A stretch of 55,238 nt of DNA from Candidatus Phocaeicola faecipullorum (GTDB taxonomy: Bacteria; Bacteroidota; Bacteroidia; Bacteroidales; Bacteroidaceae), in contig JAHLFB010000188.1 of NCBI GenBank assembly GCA_018884025.1, positions 1 to 55,238 on the forward strand, written 5' to 3'. The notes beneath the pieces are model-generated. The model saw nothing but the letters and a program-made list of their open reading frames with translations. It did not search any database and was not told the origin of the DNA. Position 1 is the first letter of the stretch; each line of letters opens with the position of its first letter. The translations under genes were made by a program, and so were the position numbers. Shown here in pieces: positions 25,001 to 34,002 of the stretch.

Positions 25001-27205
25001 TTACAGCAAACTCCATGCCACTGTAAGACCTGCCATTACTATCGCTACCATGCTCATTAACTTAATGAGGATGTTAAGGCTAGGACCGGATGTATCCTTG
25101 AAAGGATCGCCGACTGTATCGCCAACTACCGTTGCACGGTGTACCTCTCCGCCTTTACCTCCGAAATTGCCTTCTTCGACGAATTTCTTGGCATTGTCCC
25201 ACGCTCCTCCGGCATTTGCCATGAACACCGCAAGAACGAAACCTGACGACAATCCGCCGATAAGAAGACCTATCACTCCGGATACTCCGAACAACAATCC
25301 CGTTACCACAGGAGCTATTATGGCCAGAACTGAAGGGAAGACCATTTCTCGCTGTGCGCCTTTGGTAGATATCTGGACGCAACGGGCATAATCAGGTTCG
25401 GCTTTTCCTTCAAGTATTCCTTTTATCTCACGGAACTGACGGCGTACTTCTTCTACCATATGAGCTGCCGCACGACCTACAGCATTCATCGTAAGGCCAC
25501 AGAAGAGAAATGCCATCATACCGCCTATAAATATTCCGGAAAGGACTTTCGGATTCATCAGAGTGACATCATAATATATCATGAAATCGGTAAAACTTGC
25601 CTCGTGTATGGCTACACTCAAACCGTTGGGAAGTTCAAGAACTGTATTTCCGATACGTTCAAGGCCAATACGTATTTCCTCGATATATGAGGCAAGGAGG
25701 GCTAACCCCGTAAGAGCCGCAGAACCTATGGCGAAGCCTTTACCTGTAGCGGCTGTAGTGTTGCCCAAAGAATCAAGCGCATCTGTACGTTTACGCACTT
25801 CTGCTCCCAGACCACTCATCTCTGCATTTCCTCCGGCATTGTCTGCTATAGGACCGTAAGCATCAGTGGCAAGGGTTATACCAAGTGTGGAGAGCATACC
25901 AACGGCCGCTATACCGATACCGTATAGTCCCATACCTATATTTGACAAATCAAATCCTGAGGCGAGCCAATATGAGAGTATGATACCTGCCACAACGGCT
26001 ATGACCGGTATTGTGGTGGAGACCATACCGAGACCTATACCGGAGATAATGACTGTTGCCGGACCAGTCTTTCCACTTTCGGAAAGCTTCTGTGTAGGTC
26101 TATAAGACTGGGAGGTGTAATATTCTGTGGAACGTCCGATAATTACTCCAACTATCAGACCTACAACCACTGCAAAGGAAATATTAACCCAATTCTTCAT
26201 GTTGAGGAGCCACATTATAATGAATGTAGCTATAACAATAAGTATGGAACTGAGATTGGTACCTACGGAAAGTGATTTCAGCAAGTCTTTCATTCCTGCA
26301 TCCTCACGTGTACGTACCGCAAATATACCTATGATAGAAAGGATTATTCCCACTGCTGCTATAAGCATAGGAGCAATGACGGCTTTAAGCTGCATGTCTG
26401 TATCGCCTGTGCCGATGAAAGCTGCGGCGCCTAAAGCTGCTGTGGCAAGAATAGAACCGCAATAAGACTCATAAAGGTCGGCTCCCATACCTGCTACGTC
26501 GCCAACGTTGTCGCCTACATTATCGGCAATGGTTGCCGGATTACGAGGGTCATCTTCAGGAATACCAACCTCTACCTTTCCTACAAGGTCGGCTCCTACA
26601 TCGGCAGCCTTAGTATAGATACCTCCTCCTACTCTTGCAAAAAGAGCCTGCGTAGAAGCTCCCATACCGAAAGTAAGCATTGTGGTGGTAATCATACATA
26701 GTTTCGCCGTAGGATTGGCAGAATCGGCATCTATTACCTTATCAAGAAGTATGTACCAGAAGGATATGTCGAACAGACCGAGACCTACTACCACAAGTCC
26801 CATTACCGCTCCACTTCGGAATGCTACCCTAAGACCTTTATTGAGGGATGTACGTGCAGCATTGGCAGTACGGGCAGAGGCATATGTGGCTGTCTTCATG
26901 CCTAAATAGCCTGACAATCCTGAGAAAAATCCACCTGTGAGAAATGCTATCGGGACCCAATGGTTCTGAAGATTGAAACCATAGGCCATAATGGAGAATA
27001 ATATTACCAGTGCAATGAATACTATGGTGACCACCTTGTACTGCTGTTTGAGGTACGACATCGCTCCCTGACGGACATGCAACGCGATTTTCTGCATCTG
27101 GGGTGTGCCTTCACTTTCTTTCATCATTTGCCGGTAGAAATACCATGCCAGTACCAAAGCCAGGACTGAGACCACAGGTACTATCCAAAATAAGACTGTT
27201 TCCAT
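25001..27205 (-). CDS. hppA: Membrane-bound pyrophosphatase, ion-pumping, K+-dependent type
   Basis: A 734-aa membrane protein with about 16 helices. Pyrophosphate-binding signatures are [12 protein letters not shown] (201-212), [20 protein letters not shown], and the C-terminal [15 protein letters not shown]. The segment [10 protein letters not shown] (481-490) has alanine at the position where K+-independent enzymes have lysine and glycine three residues on, so it belongs to the K+-dependent class. E246 in DLYES is in the gate region. These pumps move Na+ and/or H+ out on pyrophosphate hydrolysis; which ion is used here cannot be fixed by eye, though Na+-type is common in this class. It complements the Rnf complex encoded downstream. 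Confidence 0.93.
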   Translation of the reverse strand: METVLFWIVPVVSVLALVLAWYFYRQMMKESEGTPQMQKIALHVRQGAMSYLKQQYKVVTIVFIALVILFSIMAYGFNLQNHWVPIAFLTGGFFSGLSGYLGMKTATYASARTANAARTSLNKGLRVAFRSGAVMGLVVVGLGLFDISFWYILLDKVIDADSANPTAKLCMITTTMLTFGMGASTQALFARVGGGIYTKAADVGADLVGKVEVGIPEDDPRNPATIADNVGDNVGDVAGMGADLYESYCGSILATAALGAAAFIGTGDTDMQLKAVIAPMLIAAVGIILSIIGIFAVRTREDAGMKDLLKSLSVGTNLSSILIVIATFIIMWLLNMKNWVNISFAVVVGLIVGVIIGRSTEYYTSQSYRPTQKLSESGKTGPATVIISGIGLGMVSTTIPVIAVVAGIILSYWLASGFDLSNIGMGLYGIGIAAVGMLSTLGITLATDAYGPIADNAGGNAEMSGLGAEVRKRTDALDSLGNTTAATGKGFAIGSAALTGLALLASYIEEIRIGLERIGNTVLELPNGLSVAIHEASFTDFMIYYDVTLMNPKVLSGIFIGGMMAFLFCGLTMNAVGRAAAHMVEEVRRQFREIKGILEGKAEPDYARCVQISTKGAQREMVFPSVLAIIAPVVTGLLFGVSGVIGLLIGGLSSGFVLAVFMANAGGAWDNAKKFVEEGNFGGKGGEVHRATVVGDTVGDPFKDTSGPSLNILIKLMSMVAIVMAGLTVAWSLL

Positions 27206-27237
27206 AAAAAATTGATTTTAAGTTTGTTCGCTTTTCC

Positions 27238-27268
27238 CAAATATAACGATTATTTTTGATTTTCCGAA
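27238..27268 (-). promoter_or_regulatory. Promoter before hppA
   Basis: Minus-strand TATATTTG (27245-27238) matches TAnnTTTG. A TTCG at 27268-27265 is a 3-of-4 match to the -33 element at a spacing of 19. The ATG lies 33 bases downstream. Confidence 0.55.
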
Positions 27269-27391
27269 ATATCAATGAAAAATGAATGGAAATATCCATT
27301 TTAAGAAGCGTATTTCCGACATAAAGGACAATGAAAAGTAAGGACACAAAAAAGGCGCCATCCAATTATCAATGAATGCCGCCGGCCACCT

Positions 27392-27418
27392 AAAGAACCC
27401 TCATTTTAAGGGTTCTTT
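27392..27418. terminator. Stem-loop between hppA and DUF456 gene
   Basis: AAAGAACCC and GGGTTCTTT form a 9-bp stem with a 9-base loop. T-rich sequence follows on the plus strand but not on the minus strand, where the DUF456 gene would need it, so its role as terminator is uncertain. Confidence 0.5.
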
Positions 27419-27419
27419 T

Positions 27420-27640
27420 CATCTCTTTTGTTTTTCAAGTCTTACGTTATCCTTCTTTAAACGTCTTTTTACCTAAAACCTTTTCCTAAAACCTATTAAA
27501 ACCTAAATCCTGAAAACTAATAATCCCTCTCTTAACCTTAATCCAAAATTACTAATCCCTTGAAAAACCTTTTACCTTTAAACTAATAACCTAATACCTT
27601 AAATAATTACCTTAAGTCTAATCTAATACCTTATTTGTGT
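27420..27640. repeat. G-poor low-complexity tract of CCTAAAACC / TAATACCTT-like units
   Basis: This stretch, between hppA and the DUF456 gene, holds no gene. It is made of degenerate CCTAAAACC, CCTTAATCC, AACTAATAACC and CCTAATACC units and has almost no G on the plus strand from about 27470. The rest of 27206-27811 has only the hppA promoter and an AT-rich spacer. Confidence 0.6.
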
Positions 27641-27811
27641 TATTTTATCTCTTTATATCCTATTGGTTTCACAACCACGATGCAAAGGTATAGGTTATTT
27701 CGATAATAACAATGTTTTAAAACATGTTTTTAACTAAAATGCCGTTTTTCTTGATTTATATCATTTTTTGGATATAAAACCATCGTGTACGATAACGAAA
27801 CGCGCAACAGA

Positions 27812-28285
27812 TTATATCAACGCCTGTATCAGAAGAACTATAAAATACATACATAGTGCCACCTTAAGCACTGTGCCCAAAATAAATCCCAACAAGGCTC
27901 CCGTACCAGACTTTAAGGCTGATTTCATATCGGCATCGCCAAGCAATTCACCGACCACGGCACCCAGAAACGGCCCTAACAGCAATCCCCACGGAAGGAA
28001 GAACAAACCTACCACAGAACCAATAAATGCTCCCCAGCTACCCCACTTGGTGCCACCACTGTATTTACTGCCAAGAACGGGAATAAAATAATCTATCACC
28101 TGCGCTATGACAACCAGGGCCAGCAATGCCCATATCTTGGTGGTGGAGAACTGAACTTTATCTGTAAAGTGCAATAAAAGAAATCCCACATACGAAAGTG
28201 GAGGACCTGGCAAAGCGGGAAGAATACATCCCAACAAACCTACCACCATAAACAAGACTGAAAGAATAATCAGAAATATATCCAT
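27812..28285 (-). CDS. DUF456 family membrane protein
   Basis: A 157-aa protein from the ATG at 28285; the longer frame from 28309 adds eight unlikely residues. It has four to five hydrophobic segments, the first beginning MDIFLIILSVLFMVVGLLGC, and a GILP-like CILPALPGPPLSY turn and glycine-rich helices (GAFIGSVVGLFFLP) that are typical of DUF456. The family has no known function. It lies behind the galE terminator and so probably has its own promoter, which I could not identify. Confidence 0.8.
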   Translation of the reverse strand: MDIFLIILSVLFMVVGLLGCILPALPGPPLSYVGFLLLHFTDKVQFSTTKIWALLALVVIAQVIDYFIPVLGSKYSGGTKWGSWGAFIGSVVGLFFLPWGLLLGPFLGAVVGELLGDADMKSALKSGTGALLGFILGTVLKVALCMYFIVLLIQALI

Positions 28286-28317
28286 ACTAAGTTTAATTTT
28301 AATATTCAACTAAAAAA

Positions 28318-28347
28318 GCTGTCCCCCGACTCACGTCGAAGAACAGC
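28318..28347 (-). terminator. Intrinsic terminator for galE
   Basis: On the minus strand GCTGTTCTTCGAC pairs with GTCGGGGGACAGC over 13 bp with several G-U wobbles and a GTGA loop. Six T follow. Confidence 0.75.
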
Positions 28348-28393
28348 CACAACACAAACACAAAATAAAACACGATAAAACTACTATTTATAT

Positions 28394-28446
28394 CTGTTTC
28401 ATAAGGAAACAGACTTACATGAGCATATTCACATACACTCATGTAA
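28394..28446. other. Two hairpins between galE stop and its terminator
   Basis: CTGTTTC/GAAACAG (28394-28400, 28406-28412) is a perfect 7-bp hairpin. TTACATGAG/CTCATGTAA (28415-28423, 28438-28446) is a perfect 9-bp hairpin. With the terminator they give galE an approximately 140-nt structured 3' region, which could be a stability element or a 3'-derived small RNA. Confidence 0.45.
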
Positions 28447-28486
28447 TTAAATAGTTTTATTACATTATTTGAAAATCTGAGTTTTA

Positions 28487-29521
28487 TTACATAATTCCTT
28501 TTTCACGCAAATGAACCTGCCAGTTCCATGCAGAACGGAGAGTGTCTTCGATAGAAGTATCAGCCTTCCATCCAAGTTCATTGTTTGCGTATGACGGGTC
28601 TGCCCAAACCTTAACGATATCACCTGCACGACGAGGAGCAATCTGATAGTTCAACTTAACTCCTGTAGAAGATTCAAATGCATGGATAAGTTCAAGAACT
28701 GACAAACCACGGCCTGTACCTACGTTGAATACCTCAGAAGCCTGTTTCTGCTTGCCTTCAAGGATACGGTTCATAGCTATAACGTGAGCCTTAGCCAAGT
28801 CAACTACATAGATATAGTCGCGGATACATGAGCCGTCAGGAGTATCATAATCATCGCCGAATACGCTCAGTTTCTCGCGGATACCCATAGCTGTCTGAGT
28901 AAGGAACGGAACAAGATTCTGTGGAACACCGTTTGGCAACTCACCGATAAGTGCAGACGGATGAGCGCCTATAGGGTTGAAATAACGAAGCTTAATAGCC
29001 TTGATAGGAGAACCTGAAGCTATTGTATCGTCAATGATTTCTTCGTTAATCTGTTTTGTATTACCGTATGGAGACTCTGCCTTCTTGATAGGAGCAGCTT
29101 CTGTAACAGGCAATACATCAGGCTGGCCATATACTGTACATGATGAAGAGAAAATAATTCCCTGAACACCATGTTTAGGCATAAGTTCAAGAATATTTAT
29201 CAATGAAACAAGATTATTGCGATAGTAGAGCAATGGTTTCTGTACTGACTCACCTACAGCCTTACTAGCCGCAAAATGGATAATACCCTGAATACCCGGA
29301 TATTTTGTGAAAACAGCATCCATACCTTCATAATCAAGGCAGTCAACCTTTTCAAAGGCAGGACGGATTCCTGTAATCTGTTCTATGCTGTCAACTACGT
29401 CTGCTCGTGAATTTGAAAGATTATCTACAATGATTACTTCATAACCGCTGTTCTGCAATTCAACCACTGTGTGAGAGCCAATGTATCCTGTACCACCGGC
29501 TACAAGAATTCTTTTTTTCAT
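28487..29521 (-). CDS. galE: UDP-glucose 4-epimerase
   Basis: A 344-aa short-chain dehydrogenase-fold protein. The NAD-binding GGTGYIGSH motif is at residues 9-17. The catalytic SSSCTVYG serine region is followed by YGNTK, the YxxxK pair. Further family landmarks are DGSCIRDYIYVVDLA and VFNVGTGRGLSVLEL. It interconverts UDP-glucose and UDP-galactose (possibly the N-acetyl forms) for sugar use and envelope polysaccharides. Length is normal for the family. It stands as a single transcription unit with its own promoter element and terminator. Confidence 0.93.
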   Translation of the reverse strand: MKKRILVAGGTGYIGSHTVVELQNSGYEVIIVDNLSNSRADVVDSIEQITGIRPAFEKVDCLDYEGMDAVFTKYPGIQGIIHFAASKAVGESVQKPLLYYRNNLVSLINILELMPKHGVQGIIFSSSCTVYGQPDVLPVTEAAPIKKAESPYGNTKQINEEIIDDTIASGSPIKAIKLRYFNPIGAHPSALIGELPNGVPQNLVPFLTQTAMGIREKLSVFGDDYDTPDGSCIRDYIYVVDLAKAHVIAMNRILEGKQKQASEVFNVGTGRGLSVLELIHAFESSTGVKLNYQIAPRRAGDIVKVWADPSYANNELGWKADTSIEDTLRSAWNWQVHLREKGIM

Positions 29522-29574
29522 AATTAAAGGTTTTATATTTATTCTGTATAATAAAGTTTTAGAATTAATTTGAG

Positions 29575-29582
29575 CAAATATA
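29575..29582 (-). promoter_or_regulatory. -7 element before galE
   Basis: Minus-strand TATATTTG matches TAnnTTTG, about 54 bases before the ATG. Confidence 0.5.
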
Positions 29583-29628
29583 ATAAATATAATTCAAAAC
29601 TCAATCAATTTAGCAGAAATAATAAAAA

Positions 29629-29659
29629 AAAATCCGGTATCGCCATGATACCGGATTTT
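29629..29659 (-). terminator. Intrinsic terminator for the rnf operon
   Basis: AAAATCCGGTATC and GATACCGGATTTT form a 13-bp perfect stem with a 5-base loop. On the minus strand it is followed by a long T run. It lies downstream of rnfA. Confidence 0.9.
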
Positions 29660-29678
29660 CTGAAATTTATTTTATGCT

Positions 29679-29763
29679 GAAGTTAAAGAAGTTACTAAAG
29701 AAGAAGTTAAAGGAGTTAGTGACTAAGCTTAACTTCTATAACTACTATAACTTCTATAACTTC
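29679..29763. repeat. Long imperfect hairpin of GAAGTTA / TAACTTC units 3' of rnfA
   Basis: The left half (29679-29727) is built from GAAGTTA-like units. The right half (29728-29763) is ATAACTTCT, ATAACTACT, ATAACTTCT, ATAACTTC, a 9-base tandem repeat. The halves meet at an AAGCTT centre and are partly complementary. The whole lies between the rnfA stop (29773) and the terminator. Confidence 0.65.
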
Positions 29764-29772
29764 AAAAATCAA

Positions 29773-30372
29773 TTATATTCCGAACAGTGCAGCCAGGCCT
29801 TTGTCAACTCCAGAGAATCCCATAAATGCCATAGCAAGCAAACCTGCTGTTACAAGGGCGATAGACATTCCCTGCATACCTTTAGGGATATTAACCAGAC
29901 TGAGCTGTTCGCGGATTCCTGCAAACACGATAAGCGCAAGCGCAAAACCAAGAGCAGTGGCAAAAGCATAAACAACACCTGTAAGCAAATCAAAGTCGTT
30001 CTGGATTACAAGGATTGTAACACCAAGGATACAGCAGTTGGTTGTGATAAGAGGAAGGAACACTCCAAGTGCCTGATAGAGCGATGGAGAAACCTTCTTG
30101 AGAATAATCTCTACCATCTGTACCAATGCAGCGATGACAAGGATGAACGCTATAGTCTGAAGATATCCCAATCCGAAAGCATCGAGGACAAACTTCTGAA
30201 TGACGTAAGTAACGATAGTAGCAAGAACCAATACAAACGCTACTGCCGCACCCATACCCATAGCAGTTTCAACTTTCTTTGATACTCCCAGGAACGGGCA
30301 GATACCAAGGAACTGTGACAACACGATGTTGTTCACAAATATAGCTGTAATAAATATCAATATATATTCCAT
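29773..30372 (-). CDS. rnfA: Rnf electron transport complex subunit A
   Basis: A 199-aa protein with six predicted helices and the RnfA/NqrE start MEYILIFITAIFVNNIVLSQ. Landmark GICPFLGVSKKVETAMGMG is near residue 25. RnfA and RnfE are homologous membrane subunits with opposite topology that hold a shared iron-sulfur centre, through their VLSQFLGICPF-type cysteine turns. The Rnf complex couples ferredoxin oxidation to NAD+ reduction while moving Na+ or H+ across the membrane. It is the last gene of the operon, 19 bases after rnfE. Confidence 0.95.
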   Translation of the reverse strand: MEYILIFITAIFVNNIVLSQFLGICPFLGVSKKVETAMGMGAAVAFVLVLATIVTYVIQKFVLDAFGLGYLQTIAFILVIAALVQMVEIILKKVSPSLYQALGVFLPLITTNCCILGVTILVIQNDFDLLTGVVYAFATALGFALALIVFAGIREQLSLVNIPKGMQGMSIALVTAGLLAMAFMGFSGVDKGLAALFGI

Positions 30373-30391
30373 ATCAAAAGTCTTTTAAGGG

Positions 30392-30976
30392 TTATGCTTT
30401 CTTCAAACGGTTTACAATAGCAATCAAATATCCAAGAACGATGAATGCACCCGGAGCGAGGACGAATATCAGCATACCATACTGTTCCGGCATTATTGTG
30501 ATATTGAATATCTTTCCTGTTCCAAGGAATTCACGTACACCGCCCAGCAATGTCAAAGCGATTGTAAATCCAAGTCCCATACCAAGACCGTCGAAGAATG
30601 AAGCTATAGGATTATTCTTTGCGGCAAAAGCCTCTGCACGGCCAAGAAGGATACAGTTCACCACGATAAGTGGGATGAACAGACCCAAAGTAGCGTAAAG
30701 AGCAGGAACATATGCCTGCATTACCATCTGCAGAACTGTCACAAACGATGCTATGACAACGATGAAGATAGGAATACGTACCATGTCAGGAACAAGCTTC
30801 TTGATAGAAGAGATTACAATGTTTGAACAGATAAGCACGAACATTGTAGCAAGTCCCATACCCATACCGTTGATGGCAGAAGATGTTGTACCCAAAGTAG
30901 GACACATACCCAAAAGGAGAACGAAAGTAGGATTTTCCTTAACGATTCCGTTCATCAATACTTTAAAATTATTCAT
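30392..30976 (-). CDS. rnfE: Rnf electron transport complex subunit E
   Basis: A 194-aa membrane protein with about six helices, homologous to RnfA. The N-terminal NPTFVLLLGMCPTLGTTSSAINGMGMG holds the conserved cysteine turn, and FDGLGMGLGFTIALTLLGGVREFLG is the typical C-terminal half. It forms the membrane core of the Rnf complex with RnfA and RnfD. It lies 20 bases after rnfG and 19 before rnfA. Confidence 0.95.
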   Translation of the reverse strand: MNNFKVLMNGIVKENPTFVLLLGMCPTLGTTSSAINGMGMGLATMFVLICSNIVISSIKKLVPDMVRIPIFIVVIASFVTVLQMVMQAYVPALYATLGLFIPLIVVNCILLGRAEAFAAKNNPIASFFDGLGMGLGFTIALTLLGGVREFLGTGKIFNITIMPEQYGMLIFVLAPGAFIVLGYLIAIVNRLKKA

Positions 30977-30996
30977 AATCTTACTCCTCTCCTGTT

Positions 30997-31617
30997 TTAT
31001 TTGTTATTATCTGAAGCCTGCTGAGTAGCACCACTTGTGCCGTCAACATGCTGGTTCTTGTATGCGCCGTATGCGCTGTTCACTGCTGCAAGGAAAGCAC
31101 GGCTTGTAATGGTAGAAGCAGTAATGGCGTCTATCTCGCCACCATCCTTGGATACTGTCAAAGGAGCATTTCCAGGATTTTTACCTGTAATATCACCTTT
31201 GGCACCTTTCTTGAACCAGTCGGCAGCCTTAGAACCCAATCCAGGAGTTTCTGCGTGGCTCAACAATGAATAGTCAATTATGTTGCCTTCAACATCGAAA
31301 CCAACAAGGACCTTCAGTTCGCCACCGAATCCCATAGAAGAAGATTCAACGGCAGCACCGATAAACTCGCCACCTTTTGTAGCCTTATAGATTTTATATG
31401 ATACACCGTCAACATCTATTGTTTCCGGAGCTTCTGCAGGGTTATTGTCGAAACCGGGAACCACCACTGCTATAGCATCACTCAATGTCTTTGCATTGGC
31501 CTGTGCTATAGGTTCTGCGGTAACCTTGTTCACCCAGCCCAATATTGCTCCTGCCACTACAGAGAAACCTGTAAGCGCAAGTGCCATATTCTTCAAAGAT
31601 GATTCTAGCTTTTTCAT
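30997..31617 (-). CDS. rnfG: Rnf electron transport complex subunit G, FMN-binding
   Basis: A 206-aa protein with one N-terminal membrane helix (about 9-28) and a periplasmic FMN-binding domain. The covalent flavin site is DAITASTITS, a variant of the usual D-x-x-(S/T)-(G/A)-(A/S)-T motif; ApbE-type transferase would attach FMN through the threonine. The start ATG overlaps the rnfD stop by 4 bases. A GlnThr-rich C-terminus (SGATQQASDNNK) ends the protein. Confidence 0.93.
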   Translation of the reverse strand: MKKLESSLKNMALALTGFSVVAGAILGWVNKVTAEPIAQANAKTLSDAIAVVVPGFDNNPAEAPETIDVDGVSYKIYKATKGGEFIGAAVESSSMGFGGELKVLVGFDVEGNIIDYSLLSHAETPGLGSKAADWFKKGAKGDITGKNPGNAPLTVSKDGGEIDAITASTITSRAFLAAVNSAYGAYKNQHVDGTSGATQQASDNNK

Positions 31618-32603
31618 TTCTTTACTACCTCCCCAAATCTTTTAGGTTTGCAATATGTATTGATAAGCGGAGTGAATGCGTTCATAATGAATATCGCGAA
31701 CGACATACCTTCCGGATATGCGCCGAATGTACGGATTAGCACTGTAAGGAAACCTATGGCAATACCGTAGATTATCATGCCTTTATGATTCATTGGCGAT
31801 GTCACATAGTCTGTAGCCATGAAGATGGCACCAAGCATAAGACCACCAGTAAACAGATGTGTCAATCCATCGGCATATTTAACAGGGTCAACCAGATTCA
31901 ACAGTGTAGCGAATACAAACACTGTAGCGATGATTGATACCGGGATATGCCATGTGATGATTTTCTTCCACAACATATATACCAGACCGAGCAACAATGC
32001 CAAAGCACTGATTTCACCGATACATCCATGATTGTTTCCTATGAACAAATCAAATGTAGAAGGAAGCTGTTCAAGCGCTGTAACGTCACCCTTTACAGCC
32101 ATTTTCATAAGCGCAAGCGGAGTAGCTGCTGTTTCAGCGTCTGTATAAGATGCCCACTGACCAGCTACAGGCCATGAAGTCATCTGTACAGGGAAAGATA
32201 TAAGCAGGAAGATACGGCCAACCAGAGCAGGGTTGAAAGGGTTACATCCCAGACCGCCGAATGTCATCTTACCGATACCTATCGCAACCAAAGCGCCTAT
32301 GATGATTATCCACAAAGGAAGATTTGACGGAAGGTTGAAAGCGAGAAGCAAGCCTGTAAGAGCTGCCGATCCGTCAAGTATAGTTGTACGTTCGCGTTTA
32401 AGAATGAACTTTGTTATAGCCCATTCAAAGAACAAGCACGCTGCCACTGAAGTGAGCGTAACGATAACTGCCCCAAGGCCGAACATATAGAATGATACCA
32501 GCAAGGCAGGTATCAGGGCGATAATCACACCGTACATGTTCTTCTGTACGCTGTCGCCGCTGTGTACATGGGGTGATAAAGATACTATTAATTTATTAGC
32601 CAT
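31614..32603 (-). CDS. rnfD: Rnf electron transport complex subunit D
   Basis: A 329-aa protein of about nine to ten helices. The start MANKLIVSLSPHVHSGDSVQ and GCNPFNPALVGR are RnfD/NqrB landmarks. DAETAATPLA is the likely covalent FMN site (threonine in the D-x-x-T-A-A-T motif). MATDYVTSPMNHKG is the conserved C-terminal loop. With RnfG it carries the flavin part of the membrane electron path. It follows rnfC by 24 bases and overlaps rnfG by 4. Confidence 0.94.
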   Translation of the reverse strand: MANKLIVSLSPHVHSGDSVQKNMYGVIIALIPALLVSFYMFGLGAVIVTLTSVAACLFFEWAITKFILKRERTTILDGSAALTGLLLAFNLPSNLPLWIIIIGALVAIGIGKMTFGGLGCNPFNPALVGRIFLLISFPVQMTSWPVAGQWASYTDAETAATPLALMKMAVKGDVTALEQLPSTFDLFIGNNHGCIGEISALALLLGLVYMLWKKIITWHIPVSIIATVFVFATLLNLVDPVKYADGLTHLFTGGLMLGAIFMATDYVTSPMNHKGMIIYGIAIGFLTVLIRTFGAYPEGMSFAIFIMNAFTPLINTYCKPKRFGEVVKK

Positions 32604-32627
32604 AGTTATTCGATAAATTTCGATTGA

Positions 32628-33965
32628 TTATTTTTTAGCATTGCGTGCACGGATAATCGCACCTACTTTGCCTTTACCTAAACGGATATAGTCAAGCATT
32701 GGACGGCGTGAAGGACATGTGAACTGACATGAACCACACTCTATACATGACATAATCATTTCTTTCTCTACGCGTTCCCAGTCGCCATGAGCAGAGCATG
32801 TAGCCAGAAGGAACGGTTCAAGTCCCATAGGACATGCGCTTACACATTTTGCACAACGGATACATGGCATAGCCTCTGCACGTGAAGCTTCCTTATCGTT
32901 CATGATAAGAACACCTGAACTACCCTTGCAGATAGGAACTTCAGTATTGGCAAGTGCCTTACCCATCATAGGACCACCACCGATTACCTTTCCTGTATCT
33001 TCAGGCAGACCTCCGGCAGCTTCGATAAGCTGGCTCATCGGTGTACCCATACGTGTCAGGAAGTTTGAAGGGTTCTTCAGTGATTTACCTGTCACTGTAA
33101 CCACGCGTTCAAACAACGGTTTGTTCTTCTGAACAGCTTCGTAAACAGCATATGCAGTACCTACGTTCTGAACGACTGCACCTACGTTGATAGGAATTGC
33201 AGGAGGAGCAGGAACCTGACGGCCGATAACAGCGTCGATAAGCTGTTTTTCACCTCCCTGTGGGTATTTCACTTTCAGAGGAACTACCTCAATACCTTTG
33301 TACTGAGCAGCCTTTTCTGTCATCAGTTTGATAGCATCAGGCTTGTTGTTCTCTATACCGATGTAAGCTTTATCGACTTTTACGGCTTTCATAAGAATCT
33401 GTACACCTACCATGATTTCGTCAGCTTTTTCAAGCATCAGACGGTGGTCGGCAGTAAGATAAGGCTCACACTCTACTGCGTTGATGATAACACATTCAGC
33501 CTTGCATCCCGGAGGAGGAGTAAGTTTCACATGAGTAGGGAAACATGCACCACCCATACCTACTACACCTGCATTCTTGATTTTAGCTACTATTTCTTCC
33601 GGAGTAAGGTTACATTCCTTAACCAGTTCTGTACTGCGGTCGATTGATTCTTCCCATTCGTCACCTTCCACGTCGATGAAGATAGCCGGTTTGCGGTAAC
33701 CGCTGGCATCGATAACGCTATCAACCTTGTTTACCTTACCGGATACAGACGAATAAATAGCTGCCGAAACGAAACCTCCGGCTTCTGCTATCTTGGTACC
33801 TACCTTCACTACATCACCTTTCTTTACAATGGCTGTAGCCGGGGCACCTATATGCTGAGACAAAGGGAAAACAGCCTGTTTGGGGAGAGCAAGTGTTTCT
33901 ATTGCCTTGCCTGCCGACAACTTGTTTTCTGCCGGATGAACTCCACCTATTCTAAATGTTTTCAC
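32628..33965 (-). CDS. rnfC: Rnf electron transport complex subunit C
   Basis: A 445-aa soluble subunit with an NADH/FMN-binding domain (GMGGACFPTHVKL, CEPYLTADHRLM) and two 4Fe-4S motifs, CIRCAKCVSACPMGLEP and CIECGSCQFTCPSRRP. It is the NAD-interacting subunit. The N-terminus, FRIGGVHPAENK, is the usual RnfC barrel-sandwich start. The compact length is close to the short bacterial form without the long charged tail of proteobacterial RnfC. It is 37 bases after rnfB. Confidence 0.95.
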   Translation of the reverse strand: MKTFRIGGVHPAENKLSAGKAIETLALPKQAVFPLSQHIGAPATAIVKKGDVVKVGTKIAEAGGFVSAAIYSSVSGKVNKVDSVIDASGYRKPAIFIDVEGDEWEESIDRSTELVKECNLTPEEIVAKIKNAGVVGMGGACFPTHVKLTPPPGCKAECVIINAVECEPYLTADHRLMLEKADEIMVGVQILMKAVKVDKAYIGIENNKPDAIKLMTEKAAQYKGIEVVPLKVKYPQGGEKQLIDAVIGRQVPAPPAIPINVGAVVQNVGTAYAVYEAVQKNKPLFERVVTVTGKSLKNPSNFLTRMGTPMSQLIEAAGGLPEDTGKVIGGGPMMGKALANTEVPICKGSSGVLIMNDKEASRAEAMPCIRCAKCVSACPMGLEPFLLATCSAHGDWERVEKEMIMSCIECGSCQFTCPSRRPMLDYIRLGKGKVGAIIRARNAKK

Positions 33966-34002
33966 GTTTATATCGTTTAAATATTGTTACTAATCTGATT
34001 AA

